From contig JAFKKM010000024.1 of NCBI GenBank assembly GCA_017305555.1, positions 20,359 to 84,358 on the forward strand: 64,000 nt of DNA, in the 5' to 3' direction. The stretch comes from Hyphomicrobiales bacterium (GTDB lineage: Bacteria; Pseudomonadota; Alphaproteobacteria; Rhizobiales; Xanthobacteraceae). The notes under the pieces are model-generated. The model ran no database searches and was not told where the DNA came from. It saw only the letters and a list, made by a program, of their open reading frames with translations. A program made the position numbers and the translations under genes. Shown here in pieces: positions 1-8,119 of this stretch; position 1 is the first letter of the stretch; each line of letters opens with the position of its first letter.

Positions 1-301
1 AGGTCGGGCCGTAATCCGCACGCGGACCAGCACCGCCGTTGTCGCGGCCGCCGGCTTTCAGCCCTTCACGATGAAACGCGGCGATAGCAGCGTGATCCTT
101 GGCGCGGAATGCGACGTGGGCACCCTTGCCACTCGCTTTCTTGTCGAGATGCAGCCACAGCGCCGGCGCATCCTTGGGTCCGAAGCCGGCGCCGCTGTCG
201 TCGTGCGAACACAACACGAAGCCGAGCGGTTTCAGCGCTGCCGTATAAAACCGCACGCTGGCGTCGAGGTCTTTCACCTTGAGTCCGATATGGTCGTACA
301 T
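1..301 (-). CDS. VOC (glyoxalase/bleomycin-resistance) family protein, 3' end outside the window
   Basis: Read on the minus strand from an ATG at 299-301, the frame stays open to the window edge for about 100 residues. It begins MYDHIGLKVKDLDASVRFY, the usual opening of a VOC/glyoxalase-fold protein: a beta strand with an early metal-ligand-type His, then the DLDASVRFY helix. The fold houses lyases, dioxygenases and drug-binding proteins, so the substrate cannot be told. The C-terminal half lies beyond position 1. The gene follows the AraC regulator on the same strand after 45 bases, so the two may be co-transcribed. Other frames open here are shadows. Confidence 0.85.
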   Translation of the reverse strand, partial: MYDHIGLKVKDLDASVRFYTAALKPLGFVLCSHDDSGAGFGPKDAPALWLHLDKKASGKGAHVAFRAKDHAAIAAFHREGLKAGGRDNGGAGPRADYGPT

Positions 302-347
302 GAAGATTCTCCATCGGCGCGACACTGCGCCGTTGAAGCAACCCTAC

Positions 348-1190
348 TCAGCCCCGCGCCAGCCGTTCTTGGAGAATCTTGCGGTCGCCTTTCGAGGCCT
401 TGCGGAAGTCACGCGGGGAGACGCCGGCGGCACGATGAAAGGTCCGCACGAAATTCGACAGATCGCCGAAGCCGACATCATAGGCGATGTCGGTGATGGT
501 CCGCTCCTCGTCGGCCAGAAGCCGCGCGGCGTGGCGCAGCCGCGAACGCACCAGATACTGATGCGGCGTCACCCCGAGCGCATCGGAAAACGTGCGCAGG
601 AAATGAAACGGGCTAACGCCCGCCTCATGTGCCGCGTCGGCCAGATCGATCGGCCGATGCGACTGTTCGTCGATCCACATCGCGGTCTCCACCGCGCGCC
701 TGCGGTCGCGAGCCTGCCCGCCAGGCGGTTTGCGCTCGCCGCTAGACACCGTTTCAGCCAAACGGTTCGCCAGCACAAAGCCGGCCTCGTCGAGGCCGAT
801 ATCGCTGCGGCCGTCGACGATGGATTGCGCCAGTTCGCCGATCACCATCAGTTGCGGCAACGGCGGCAGCGCACCTTGCCGCCATGCCTCGGCATTGACC
901 TCCAGACCATCGACCAGATCCGGCGCCAGCGCGAAGGCGAGGCACTCGTCGCCGCAATCGTGATGGTCGTGGGTGCAGGTGTATTCGTCGCCCGGATGGC
1001 CGACCAGAAACGAGCCGGCAATCAGTTCATGGTGTCGTCCGCGCGTGACACAACCAAAACTGCCCTTGCGGACATAGGCGATGGAATGCTGCCGATGCTC
1101 CTCGGCGAACGGCCGGTCGCCGCGCGTCGCCTCGCAGCGATAGTCGGTTACCGTCAGCGTCGCGTTCTGGAACAGGGTGGTCGCGGCCAT
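348..1190 (-). CDS. AraC family transcriptional regulator
   Basis: A 280-residue regulator with the AraC plan. The N-terminal part is a small sensing region with a His/Cys-rich stretch ([14 protein letters not shown], about residues 70-83). The C-terminal 100 residues carry two helix-turn-helix motifs, seen in [20 protein letters not shown] and [20 protein letters not shown], with the family's closing GVSPRDFRK. The ATG at 1188-1190 is preferred; a GTG directly before it would add one residue. The His/Cys cluster could bind a metal, but that is inference. Its target may be the VOC gene just downstream or the divergent nitronate monooxygenase gene; the shared upstream region holds a dispersed repeat. 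Confidence 0.9.
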   Translation of the reverse strand: MAATTLFQNATLTVTDYRCEATRGDRPFAEEHRQHSIAYVRKGSFGCVTRGRHHELIAGSFLVGHPGDEYTCTHDHHDCGDECLAFALAPDLVDGLEVNAEAWRQGALPPLPQLMVIGELAQSIVDGRSDIGLDEAGFVLANRLAETVSSGERKPPGGQARDRRRAVETAMWIDEQSHRPIDLADAAHEAGVSPFHFLRTFSDALGVTPHQYLVRSRLRHAARLLADEERTITDIAYDVGFGDLSNFVRTFHRAAGVSPRDFRKASKGDRKILQERLARG

Positions 1191-1203
1191 CACGAAATTC
1201 TAC

Positions 1204-1249
1204 CGCGTTTTCAAGCGAAGTGGATACCGGTTCGCGTCAAGAAAACGCG
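1204..1249. repeat. Dispersed palindromic repeat, family B, copy 1
   Basis: The element runs from CGCGTTTTC to GAAAACGCG and contains AAGCGAAGTGGATACCGG. It matches the first half of the longer element at 40509-40612 almost base for base, and a decayed copy lies at 36414-36458. It sits between the AraC gene and the divergent nitronate monooxygenase gene, so it lies in their upstream regions. Confidence 0.85.
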
Positions 1250-1398
1250 ACAAACCAGGATTGCCGGAAAAGGCCCGCGCAACGCGCTTTCCGCGCCGCA
1301 ACCGAGAGGTTGTTTCCGCCCGTTCCCGTGTGCCACACTTCGGCCAGTTCCGTTCCCGTCGGTAGCGGCGAAGTCCGCTCGATATTCTGGAGGTCAGC

Positions 1399-2403
1399 GT
1401 GAAGACAGCGATCACTGAACTGTTCGGCATTCAGCATCCCATCATTCAGGGCGGGATGCATTTCGTCGGCTTCGCCGAACTGGCGTCGGCGGTGTCGAAC
1501 GCCGGCGGCCTCGGCATCATCACCGGCCTGACCCAGAAGACACCGGAACTGCTGGCGAAGGAAATCGCCCGCTGCCGCGACATGACCGACAAGCCGTTCG
1601 GCGTGAACCTCACCTTCCTGCCGACCTTCGCCAAGCCGCCTTATCCGGAATACATCGCCGCCATCAAGGAAGGCGGCATCAAGGCTGTGGAAACCGCCGG
1701 CCGCAGTCCTGAGGAATACATGCTGGCGCTCAAGGCCGCGGGCATCAAGGTGATCCACAAATGCACCTCGGTGCGACATTCGCTGAAGGCCGAGAAGATC
1801 GGCTGCGACGCGGTCAGCGTGGACGGCTTCGAGTGCGGCGGCCACCCCGGCGAGGACGATGTTCCGAACATGATCCTGCTGCCGCGCGCGGCGGACGAAC
1901 TGAAGATTCCGTTCGTCGCCTCCGGCGGCATGGCCGATGCGCGCAGCCTGGTCGCGGCACTGGCGATGGGCGCCTCGGGCATGAACATGGGCACCCGCTT
2001 CATGGCCACCAAGGAAGCGCCGATCCACGACAACGTCAAACAGGCGCTGGTGAAGGCAACCGAACTCGACACCCGCCTGATCATGCGCGCGCTGCGCAAC
2101 ACCGAGCGCGTGCTGAGGAACAAGAACGTCGACCGCTTGATTGAGATCGAGCGCGAAAAGGGCGCGAATCTGAAGATCGACGACATCATGGATCAGGTCG
2201 CGGGCGTCTATCCGCGCGTGATGATCGACGGCGACATGGATGCCGGCGCGTGGAGCTGCGGCATGATGGTCGGCCTCATCAACGACATCCCGACCGTGAA
2301 GGATCTGATCGACCGTATCATGCGCGATGCCGAACGCATCATCCGCGGCCGCCTTACCGGCTTCCTCGACGGCAACATCGCCGTCGACGCGCGGGTGGCG
2401 TGA
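1399..2403 (+). CDS. Nitronate monooxygenase / 2-nitropropane dioxygenase family flavoprotein
   Basis: A 334-residue TIM-barrel flavoprotein of the NMO/NPD family, which oxidises alkyl nitronates with FMN. It starts with TELFGIQHPIIQGGMHFVG, the family's N-terminal motif. GCDAVSVDGFECGGHPGEDD and FVASGGMADARSL are the phosphate/FMN-binding loops late in the barrel, and MGASGMNMGTRFMAT follows. Some relatives act in fatty-acid or quinone metabolism, so nitronate as the true substrate is not certain. The GTG start at 1399 has GGAGG about six bases upstream. It is transcribed away from the AraC gene and appears to be a single-gene unit. Confidence 0.92.
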   Translation: MKTAITELFGIQHPIIQGGMHFVGFAELASAVSNAGGLGIITGLTQKTPELLAKEIARCRDMTDKPFGVNLTFLPTFAKPPYPEYIAAIKEGGIKAVETAGRSPEEYMLALKAAGIKVIHKCTSVRHSLKAEKIGCDAVSVDGFECGGHPGEDDVPNMILLPRAADELKIPFVASGGMADARSLVAALAMGASGMNMGTRFMATKEAPIHDNVKQALVKATELDTRLIMRALRNTERVLRNKNVDRLIEIEREKGANLKIDDIMDQVAGVYPRVMIDGDMDAGAWSCGMMVGLINDIPTVKDLIDRIMRDAERIIRGRLTGFLDGNIAVDARVA

Positions 2404-2423
2404 GAGCGCAAGAACGCGAACAA

Positions 2424-2590
2424 TCGTCGTCCCCGCGTAGGCGGGGACCCATAACCTCAGCCTCGATGATGATCCTAGGCTCGGGTTACAGGCACTTTCT
2501 GTATCACGATTGCTGCGGAGTCTGGGTCCCCGCCTGCGCGGGGACGACGACTTCGTATGGCACGTCTCATCAAACGACTTTTCGGTCAGC
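2424..2590. repeat. Palindromic repeat pair (REP/BIME-like), family A, copy 1
   Basis: Two inverted GC-rich hairpins, CGTCCCCGCGTAGGCGGGGA at 2428-2447 and TCCCCGCCTGCGCGGGGA near 2527-2544, enclose about 75 bases. A tail containing CGTCTCATCAAACGA (2563-2577) follows. This is the arrangement of extragenic palindromic elements common in Bradyrhizobium-type genomes. The right half and its tail recur at 3673-3738 beyond the GST-like gene. Reading frames through it are artefacts of the palindrome. Confidence 0.9.
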
Positions 2591-2612
2591 CCTTCACGAC
2601 GACGCGGTCGCG

Positions 2613-3563
2613 CTACTGCCCGATCGCGGGACGAATCGTAAAACCCGCGCGCGGGAAATGGACGTGGGCGGTGCCGATCAGCGCATCGTCGCGACGGATG
2701 GCGATGCCGTCGCGATCGATCGCCACCAACTCGCCTTCCACCGGATCGAAGCCCCAATCGTCAGGCGTCACCGTGAGGCGCATCCCGATCCGGAATGTTC
2801 CGATGTCGCTCGACGGCGGCAGCGTCATCGGCCCGGAATCGCGGGCGATCGCCAGCGCCGCCTCCGGCGCCAGCTCTCGCGAAGCGCCGTGGCCGATAGC
2901 GTCGAGCCGCGCCAGCCACGCCGCGATGTGCGGATAAGCGTCGAGCCCAGCTTCGTCGCCAAGATTGCCGCGCGCGTACCACAGCGGATGATAGGCCGCG
3001 AGATCGGCTACCGACAGCGCCGCACCGGCGAGGAAGGCGCGGCCGTCGTCCAGCGCCTGTTCCAGCCGCGCCAGATGAATGGCGAACTGCGCGCGCAGGT
3101 CCGGCACCCGCGCCTTCATCCGCACGCTGTCCCAGCGGTCGTACTTGCCGGCGGTGAAGCGCGCGCGGTCGGCATGCAATTCCGGCGGGAAACGGTCGCC
3201 GTGCAGCCCGAACACCAGTCCCAGCGCATCGGCGAACAGATAATGGTCGGCCCACCCCGCCAGCATCTCCGCCCGGCCTGCGCTCTCGGCCGGGAAAATC
3301 GTCGGGTTCGGGTGGCGACGCTCCAACTCGCGTAGGATGCGGCGGGTGTCGCAATAGATGTCGGCGCCGACCTGCATCACCGGAATGCGGCGATAGCCGC
3401 CGGTCAACGCGGTGAGGCCCGGCTTCGGCGCCACGCGCGGCTGCTCCACCGCGAGCCACGACAAGCCCTTGAATCCGAGCGCAAGGCGGACCTTCTCGGC
3501 GAAGGGCGAGCGCGGATAGTGATGCAGGATGATGTCGTTCTCCGCCACGCCGGGCTCCACCAC
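2613..3563 (-). CDS. Glutathione S-transferase-like protein with a C-terminal extension
   Basis: A 316-residue protein. The N-terminal thioredoxin-like domain (IILHHYPRSPFAEKVRLAL, then GYRRIPVMQ with the cis-Pro and an SNAIL-like CDTRRI) is followed by an all-helical GST C domain (LADHYL.., ARLEQALDDGRAFLAGAALSVADLAAY). About 85 residues beyond the normal GST end (roughly 230-316) are rich in beta-type sequence (DWGFDPVEGELVAIDRDGIAIRR) and are not part of a usual 200-230-residue GST. The first codon is GTG at 3563; another GTG lies four codons inside. The role is unknown. The gene stands alone between two copies of palindromic repeat A. Confidence 0.85.
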   Translation of the reverse strand: MVEPGVAENDIILHHYPRSPFAEKVRLALGFKGLSWLAVEQPRVAPKPGLTALTGGYRRIPVMQVGADIYCDTRRILRELERRHPNPTIFPAESAGRAEMLAGWADHYLFADALGLVFGLHGDRFPPELHADRARFTAGKYDRWDSVRMKARVPDLRAQFAIHLARLEQALDDGRAFLAGAALSVADLAAYHPLWYARGNLGDEAGLDAYPHIAAWLARLDAIGHGASRELAPEAALAIARDSGPMTLPPSSDIGTFRIGMRLTVTPDDWGFDPVEGELVAIDRDGIAIRRDDALIGTAHVHFPRAGFTIRPAIGQ

Positions 3564-3672
3564 GAGTCATGGTCCGAAGGCCATTGTGCGCCGGTGACGG
3601 GCAATTGCAACCTTTGTACGTGACGTTCGCTTAAGACTGTATCGGGTCGCGGCTAAGGCCAGTCACACCTCA

Positions 3673-3738
3673 GCGTCGTCCCTGCGCGGGGACGACGACT
3701 TTTGTGTCGCACGTCTCATCAAACGAGCTTTTGGCCAG
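3673..3738. repeat. Palindromic repeat, family A, copy 2 (half element)
   Basis: One hairpin (CGTCCCTGCGCGGGGACG) is followed by the same tail as at 2552-2590, including an identical CGTCTCATCAAACGA at 3712-3726. It has the same orientation as copy 1, so the GST-like gene is bracketed by direct repeats about 1.15 kb apart. Confidence 0.88.
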
Positions 3739-3788
3739 ACACTCCGGATAGCAACTTCGCATCCATATGGCTGCGTCGCACGAAACCC

Positions 3789-4901
3789 CTACGCCGCATC
3801 GAGCGACGAGAATTTGTCCCGTAACCCCCGTGCGCTTTCGGAGACGGCGGCAAGATTATTGGAAATCTCGCTCACCGCTGCGCTCTGCTGGGCGATGGCT
3901 TCACTCTCGGTCGCGACGCCCTGATCGATGGCTTGCACGAGCTTATGCGACCCATCGACCTGCGCCAGCGCGGTCGCAATCGCCGCGCGGATTTCCTGCG
4001 CCTGCACCGTCACTTTCCGCGTGGCTTCCTCGGCCTCGTTGGCCAGCGCCTTCACCTCGCCCGCCACGACGTTGAAGCCGCGGCCGTATTCGCCGCTGCG
4101 CGCGGCTTCGATGGCGGCGTTGAGCGCCAGCAGCTTGGTCTTGCGTGCGACATCGGTGATGACTTGAACGAAATTCTCGATATGCCGCGTAATCTGCCCG
4201 AGTTCGTCGAGATGCGTGGTGAGTATTTCGATGCTCGACACCGTCTCATGACAGCGCCGCATATTGCCCTTATTGAGATCGACGATGCTGCGGATCGTAC
4301 TGTCGAGCGCTTGCGCCGCGCCAGCCATCGCCTCAAGATCATGCGCGACATCGTGCTCGAACGCTTGCAGCAACGGCTCGGATGCTTGCCGAAACGCGGT
4401 CTGCGCAGCGGCGTGGTCATAGGCCGAGATCGCATGAGACAGATCGAGGAAGAACATCCGCACCACGGCAGCGAGCGAGTCCTTTATGCGCGCCGCGTCC
4501 TCTCCCGCGCCGAGATGATGCTCGACCACTCCGCCGAGAAATTTTTCCAGGAGCACGGCGGAACTTGCGACATGAATATCGTTGGTCACCCCGCATTTTT
4601 CATGCACGGTGCCGATCTTGCGCGCGACGGTCTGGAATTCCTCACTGGGCGTACCTTCGAATACCCGCGCCCAATGCGCGAACTGCACGTTGTTGATATG
4701 TGCTACCAACCCGCCGGCATCGATGCCCTGTCGCGCACAGGCCGCCTCGATCATGGCCTTGAATTCGGGAAATCCCAGAATGCGTCCGTAGAAGGCATTG
4801 ATCGCATCGTCCTGCCTGCCGAGCAGGTCCGGCTTCAGCGCACGAAGCTTTTCGGCATCGGTCGGTTCAAGACCGATCAGCGCGGCAAAATCGATCGACA
4901 T
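3789..4901 (-). CDS. Soluble globin-coupled sensor chemotaxis transducer (HemAT-like)
   Basis: 370 residues with no membrane segment. Residues 1-160 form a sensor globin: NAFYGRILGFPEF, HWARVFEG, then ARKIGTVHEKCGV, whose His100 matches the proximal haem ligand of globin-coupled sensors. Residues 195-370 are a methyl-accepting chemotaxis signalling domain with the highly conserved hairpin tip (KTKLLALNAAIEAARSGEYGRGF). The family senses O2 or other gases through haem and signals to CheA/CheW. Here the sensor would be cytoplasmic. No che genes lie nearby, so it must act with a kinase encoded elsewhere. A CtrA-like half-matched box lies 43-57 bases upstream of the start. Confidence 0.93.
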   Translation of the reverse strand: MSIDFAALIGLEPTDAEKLRALKPDLLGRQDDAINAFYGRILGFPEFKAMIEAACARQGIDAGGLVAHINNVQFAHWARVFEGTPSEEFQTVARKIGTVHEKCGVTNDIHVASSAVLLEKFLGGVVEHHLGAGEDAARIKDSLAAVVRMFFLDLSHAISAYDHAAAQTAFRQASEPLLQAFEHDVAHDLEAMAGAAQALDSTIRSIVDLNKGNMRRCHETVSSIEILTTHLDELGQITRHIENFVQVITDVARKTKLLALNAAIEAARSGEYGRGFNVVAGEVKALANEAEEATRKVTVQAQEIRAAIATALAQVDGSHKLVQAIDQGVATESEAIAQQSAAVSEISNNLAAVSESARGLRDKFSSLDAA

Positions 4902-4943
4902 TCACACGTCCCCAGTTCCACAACTGATGACGCGCTCCGAAAA

Positions 4944-4958
4944 TTAAAATCGCGTTGA
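4944..4958. promoter_or_regulatory. Candidate CtrA-like site upstream of the globin-coupled sensor
   Basis: The plus strand reads TTAA-N7-TTGA, one base from the alphaproteobacterial CtrA consensus TTAA-N7-TTAA. It lies 43-57 bases before the minus-strand start at 4901, where a promoter element would be expected. One mismatch makes this only suggestive. Confidence 0.35.
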
Positions 4959-4997
4959 AACGAAGATTCCGATGCATCGCATCGATGTTGTCGATGC

Positions 4998-6017
4998 CTA
5001 GTCTTTCGCTGTCGTGCGGGCACGGCGACCCTCGATCGGATAAGCCGGATCGTTGAAGCCCGGCGTCGAGGGATGACCGGTCGTCACCAAACGATCGATC
5101 AGCGCTTCGTCCTCGGCGGTGAAGCTATAGTCGAGCGCGCGTGGATAGTCGTCCCACTGTTCCTCAGTACGCGGCCCCGCGATCACTGAACTGACGAAAC
5201 CGCTGTTGAGCACCCACGCCACCGCAAACTGTCCGGCAGAGATGCCGCGCGCTTCGGCGTGCTGGCGAATCTCGCGCGCCAGCCGCAGCGATTCCGGCCG
5301 CCACTCGGTCTGCATCATGCGGGTGTCGTTGCGGCCAGCACGGCTGTCCTTGTCCGGCGCCGCCTCAGGATCGTACTTGCCAGTGAGCACACCACGCGCC
5401 AGCGGACTGTAAGGCACCACGCCGAGGCCGTAGTAACCGCAAGCCGGGAGGTGTTCGACCTCCGGCATCCGGTTCACCGCATTGTAGTAAGGCTGGCTGA
5501 CCACCGGGCGGTCGATACCGAGGCGGTCGCAGATGTTGCAGATTTCGGCGACACGCCAGCCGCGATAATTGGAGACGCCGAAATAGCGCACCTTGCCGTC
5601 GCGGATCAGATCGCCCATCGCGCGCACGGTCTCGTCGAGCGGCGTCGCGTGGTCTTCCTTGTGCAGGTAGTAGATGTCGATGACCTCGGTGCCGAGCCGC
5701 TTGAGGCTTTCGTCGCAGGCACCGAACACCCAGCGCCGCGACAGCCCGACGCGATTGGGATCCTTTCCCATTGGATTGGCGAGCTTGGTTGCCAACACCC
5801 AATGCTGCCGCTGCGCGGCGATGGCACGCCCGACCACCTCCTCGGAGGTGCCATTGGAATAGGCGTCGGCGGTGTCGATGAAATTGATGCCGGCGTCGCG
5901 CGCCTTGTCGACGATGCGTTTCGAGGTCGGCTCGTCGGTGGGGCCGCCGAACATCATGGTGCCGAGGCAGAGTGGCGAAACCTTCAGGCCGCTGCGGCCC
6001 AACTGACGATACTGCAT
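4998..6017 (-). CDS. Aldo/keto reductase
   Basis: A 339-residue AKR barrel of the YghZ/Tas type. The catalytic tetrad is visible: Asp48 and Tyr53 in FIDTADAYSNG, Lys78 in VLATKLA and His119 in YYLHKED. GVSNYRGWRVAEI and PYSPLARGVLTGKY are typical barrel motifs, and VIAGPRTEEQWDD near residue 290 belongs to the NADPH-binding region. It should reduce aldehydes or ketones with NADPH in the cytoplasm; the physiological substrate cannot be read from sequence. The thioesterase gene lies 15 bases upstream on the same strand, so the two probably share a transcript. Confidence 0.92.
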   Translation of the reverse strand: MQYRQLGRSGLKVSPLCLGTMMFGGPTDEPTSKRIVDKARDAGINFIDTADAYSNGTSEEVVGRAIAAQRQHWVLATKLANPMGKDPNRVGLSRRWVFGACDESLKRLGTEVIDIYYLHKEDHATPLDETVRAMGDLIRDGKVRYFGVSNYRGWRVAEICNICDRLGIDRPVVSQPYYNAVNRMPEVEHLPACGYYGLGVVPYSPLARGVLTGKYDPEAAPDKDSRAGRNDTRMMQTEWRPESLRLAREIRQHAEARGISAGQFAVAWVLNSGFVSSVIAGPRTEEQWDDYPRALDYSFTAEDEALIDRLVTTGHPSTPGFNDPAYPIEGRRARTTAKD

Positions 6018-6032
6018 CGGACACTCCCCATT

Positions 6033-6467
6033 TTATTTTCCCGCGTGACCACCACGCATGATTTTAAATACGCCGTTGGCAAGCATGACGCAGCGGCCGT
6101 CGACGTTCAATTCCGCGCTCATGAAGATCAGTGTTTTGGTGCTGCGGACCATGCGCGGCACCGAGACGATGAGGTCGCCGATCCGCGCCGCGTCGATGAA
6201 ATGCGTGTCCATCTGGATGGTGGCGAGATGTTCGGATCCCGATTGGTAACGCGCGGTCATGCCGCAAGTGCGGTCCGCCAACGTCATTAGCAGCCCGCCT
6301 TGCACCAGTCCGCGCCGGTTGCGATGCTTGCGCTGGCCTTCGATGGCGTATTCGTGCCGGCCGTCCACCACCCGATGCCACAGCGGCCCGACATAACCGA
6401 TGAAGCCGTCGTCCTCGAGAATGCTCCAGCCCTGTGCCGGCAGGCCGGATTCCGTCACGTCGTTCAT
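6033..6467 (-). CDS. PaaI family hotdog-fold thioesterase
   Basis: 144 residues, the normal size for a single hotdog domain. The motif RGLVQGGLLMTLADRTCGM (around residues 50-68) is the helix-and-loop region carrying the PaaI/YbgC-type active site, followed by LATIQMDTHFIDAARIGDLI. Such enzymes hydrolyse acyl- or aryl-CoA thioesters. The substrate is not predictable. It precedes the aldo/keto reductase by 15 bases. The start ATG at 6465-6467 lies at the expected boundary of the domain. Confidence 0.85.
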   Translation of the reverse strand: MNDVTESGLPAQGWSILEDDGFIGYVGPLWHRVVDGRHEYAIEGQRKHRNRRGLVQGGLLMTLADRTCGMTARYQSGSEHLATIQMDTHFIDAARIGDLIVSVPRMVRSTKTLIFMSAELNVDGRCVMLANGVFKIMRGGHAGK

Positions 6468-6559
6468 TGCTCGCCCTTGAAACCTGTCGGGGCGACAATC
6501 ACGATATTTTCACCGCACGCGCAAGGCGCGAAAACGGATGGGCGGGCTGCGAGGGAAGA

Positions 6560-6766
6560 TCAGCGCCGTGGGCGCAGCAGAAACAGTGCGTAGAGCAGGA
6601 TCGGCAGCAGCAGCGCCAGCCACGATACGCCGTCCCAGATACCGTCGCCGACCAGTGCGGCGATGAGCCCGACGGTGGAGAGCACGCCGATCACCAGCGG
6701 CCAGCCGAAAATCTGCGACAGCGTCTGTCTTCGCGCGCGCGCCGGCGGTGTCTTCAGCGTCGTCAT
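6560..6766 (-). CDS. Small membrane protein of the siderophore-uptake unit
   Basis: 68 residues with two hydrophobic segments (about 21-41 and 48-64) and a basic tail (LLRPRR). Its ATG (6764-6766) overlaps the stop codon of the PepSY gene as ATGA, so it is almost certainly translated by coupling. It is not recognised as a named family. Small hydrophobic partners often follow PiuB/PepSY-TM genes. The longer reading frame that continues upstream in this frame is antisense-type noise inside the PepSY gene. Confidence 0.75.
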   Translation of the reverse strand: MTTLKTPPARARRQTLSQIFGWPLVIGVLSTVGLIAALVGDGIWDGVSWLALLLPILLYALFLLRPRR

Positions 6767-7941
6767 GACGTCACCGCCTGTCCGTCGATCCGCTGGGCGT
6801 CGGCGCTCGTCCGCGCCGTGCTGGCCGCCGGCTTGCGTCGCCGCAGCCACAGATAGAGCCCGGTCCACAGGATCACGATGGTGATGGTGTCGAGGATCGC
6901 CCAGATGATTTTCAGCGGCATCCCGCCGTAGTCGCCGAAATGCAGCGGTTGCGATAGAAATAGCGCCGAAACGTACCACGGCATGTCGCGGCTGTCGGTG
7001 AGTTTGCCGGTCTCGGCGTCGATCAGCGCCGGCTTGAGCAGCCGCGAGGTCACCGGCGTGTCGCCGCGCATGAACACCGTGTAGTGGCTCTTGCTGGAGA
7101 AGATCGAGCCCGGGTAGGCCACGAACGCCGCCTGCATGTGCGGAATGGTTTGGCGTGCGACGTCGACCGCGTCCTGCACCGGCGTCAGCTTGGCCGGTAT
7201 CTCGCGGCCCTTGTATTGCGCGGTCATCTCCGCGAGCTGACCGTATTGCCACGCCTTCAGTACAAGATCGGCCCATGTGTTGATGACGCCGGTGAAGCCC
7301 ACCACCAAGGTCCACATCACCAGCAGGATGCCGGCGAGGTTATGCACGTCGAGCCGGCGCACGATGCGCGGCCGGTCCTTGCGATAGGCGCCGAAGCGCA
7401 GCTTCCGCATCGACGGCGCATAGACCACGATGCCGGAGATCACTGCGACGCAAAACAGGATGCCCATCAGGCCGAGAAACAGCTTGCCCGGCAGCCCCGC
7501 GAACATGTCGGTGTGCAGCTTCAGCATGAAGTAGGTGAAGCGCCCGGTGACATCCGGCGAATCCAGGAACGCGCCGGTATGGGCGTCGACACGCGCGAAA
7601 CGGTTGTCCACCGGATTGGCGTTGATGGTCGGCCCGATCGAGATCAACAGCGCATTGGGCTCGTCACGATCCCAGATCAGGAAATGCGGCACCTGCCCCG
7701 GAAACTTCGCCAGCGCGTTGGCGACGGCCTGATCGAGATTGGCTTTCGGCGTTCCCGGCGGCACGACGCTGGGATCGACCTCCTCATGCAGCAGATGGTC
7801 GATCTCGTGATGGAAGATCAACGGCAGCCCGGTGATGCACAGCATCAGCATGAAGACGGTGCAAACAATGCTGGACCACTTATGGACCCAGTGCCAGCGG
7901 CGAAGCGGTCTTGTTCCCGAGATCACGATACGTCCTACCAC
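6763..7941 (-). CDS. PepSY-associated transmembrane protein (PiuB-like, iron-regulated)
   Basis: 392 residues with the PepSY_TM plan: an N-terminal RPLRRWHWVHKWSS stretch with His residues, TM1 (VCTVFMLMLCITGLPLIF), a periplasmic PepSY region, a middle pair of TM segments (LFLGLMGILFCVAVISGIVVYAP and LAGILLVMWTLVVGFTGVI with preceding DVHN) and a last TM before residue 370. The family is found beside TonB siderophore receptors and is thought to reduce or release iron from imported siderophores. The start is GTG at 7939-7941. It lies downstream of the receptor with 178 bases between them that hold a receptor remnant. Confidence 0.9.
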   Translation of the reverse strand: MVGRIVISGTRPLRRWHWVHKWSSIVCTVFMLMLCITGLPLIFHHEIDHLLHEEVDPSVVPPGTPKANLDQAVANALAKFPGQVPHFLIWDRDEPNALLISIGPTINANPVDNRFARVDAHTGAFLDSPDVTGRFTYFMLKLHTDMFAGLPGKLFLGLMGILFCVAVISGIVVYAPSMRKLRFGAYRKDRPRIVRRLDVHNLAGILLVMWTLVVGFTGVINTWADLVLKAWQYGQLAEMTAQYKGREIPAKLTPVQDAVDVARQTIPHMQAAFVAYPGSIFSSKSHYTVFMRGDTPVTSRLLKPALIDAETGKLTDSRDMPWYVSALFLSQPLHFGDYGGMPLKIIWAILDTITIVILWTGLYLWLRRRKPAASTARTSADAQRIDGQAVTS

Positions 7942-8078
7942 TCGATGCGATCAGGTTGACACAGTTCTCGAACCGCGACGAAGCCGCGACTTGAAAAAGC
8001 GATCGCCGCTCCCCACGGACATCGCAACGCGACAGTCACACAGGGAGCGGCTTCTTCCGAACCGCAAGGGTTCGTGTC

Positions 8079-8119
8079 GGTTCCAGCGATACGTCAGCGT
8101 ACCGAGTACGGTACGGACC
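8079..8119 (-). pseudogene. 3' remnant of a second TonB-dependent receptor gene
   Basis: Directly after the receptor stop codon, and one base out of its frame, the minus strand encodes VRTVLGTLTYRWN. This is nearly the receptor's own last strand (RTVLGTLKYSW). The underlying DNA aligns with 8157-8196 over about 40 bases with scattered substitutions. The terminal strand ending in an aromatic residue is the hallmark of TonB receptors. No upstream part of a second receptor is present, so this looks like a scrap left by recombination or deletion between two receptor genes. Confidence 0.7.

Noticed and set aside
1237..2757. 506-codon minus-strand frame containing SSPRRRGP and WVPAYAGTT-like peptides
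   Set aside because: These peptides are the translation of palindromic repeat family A; the nitronate monooxygenase gene explains the rest of the region on the other strand.
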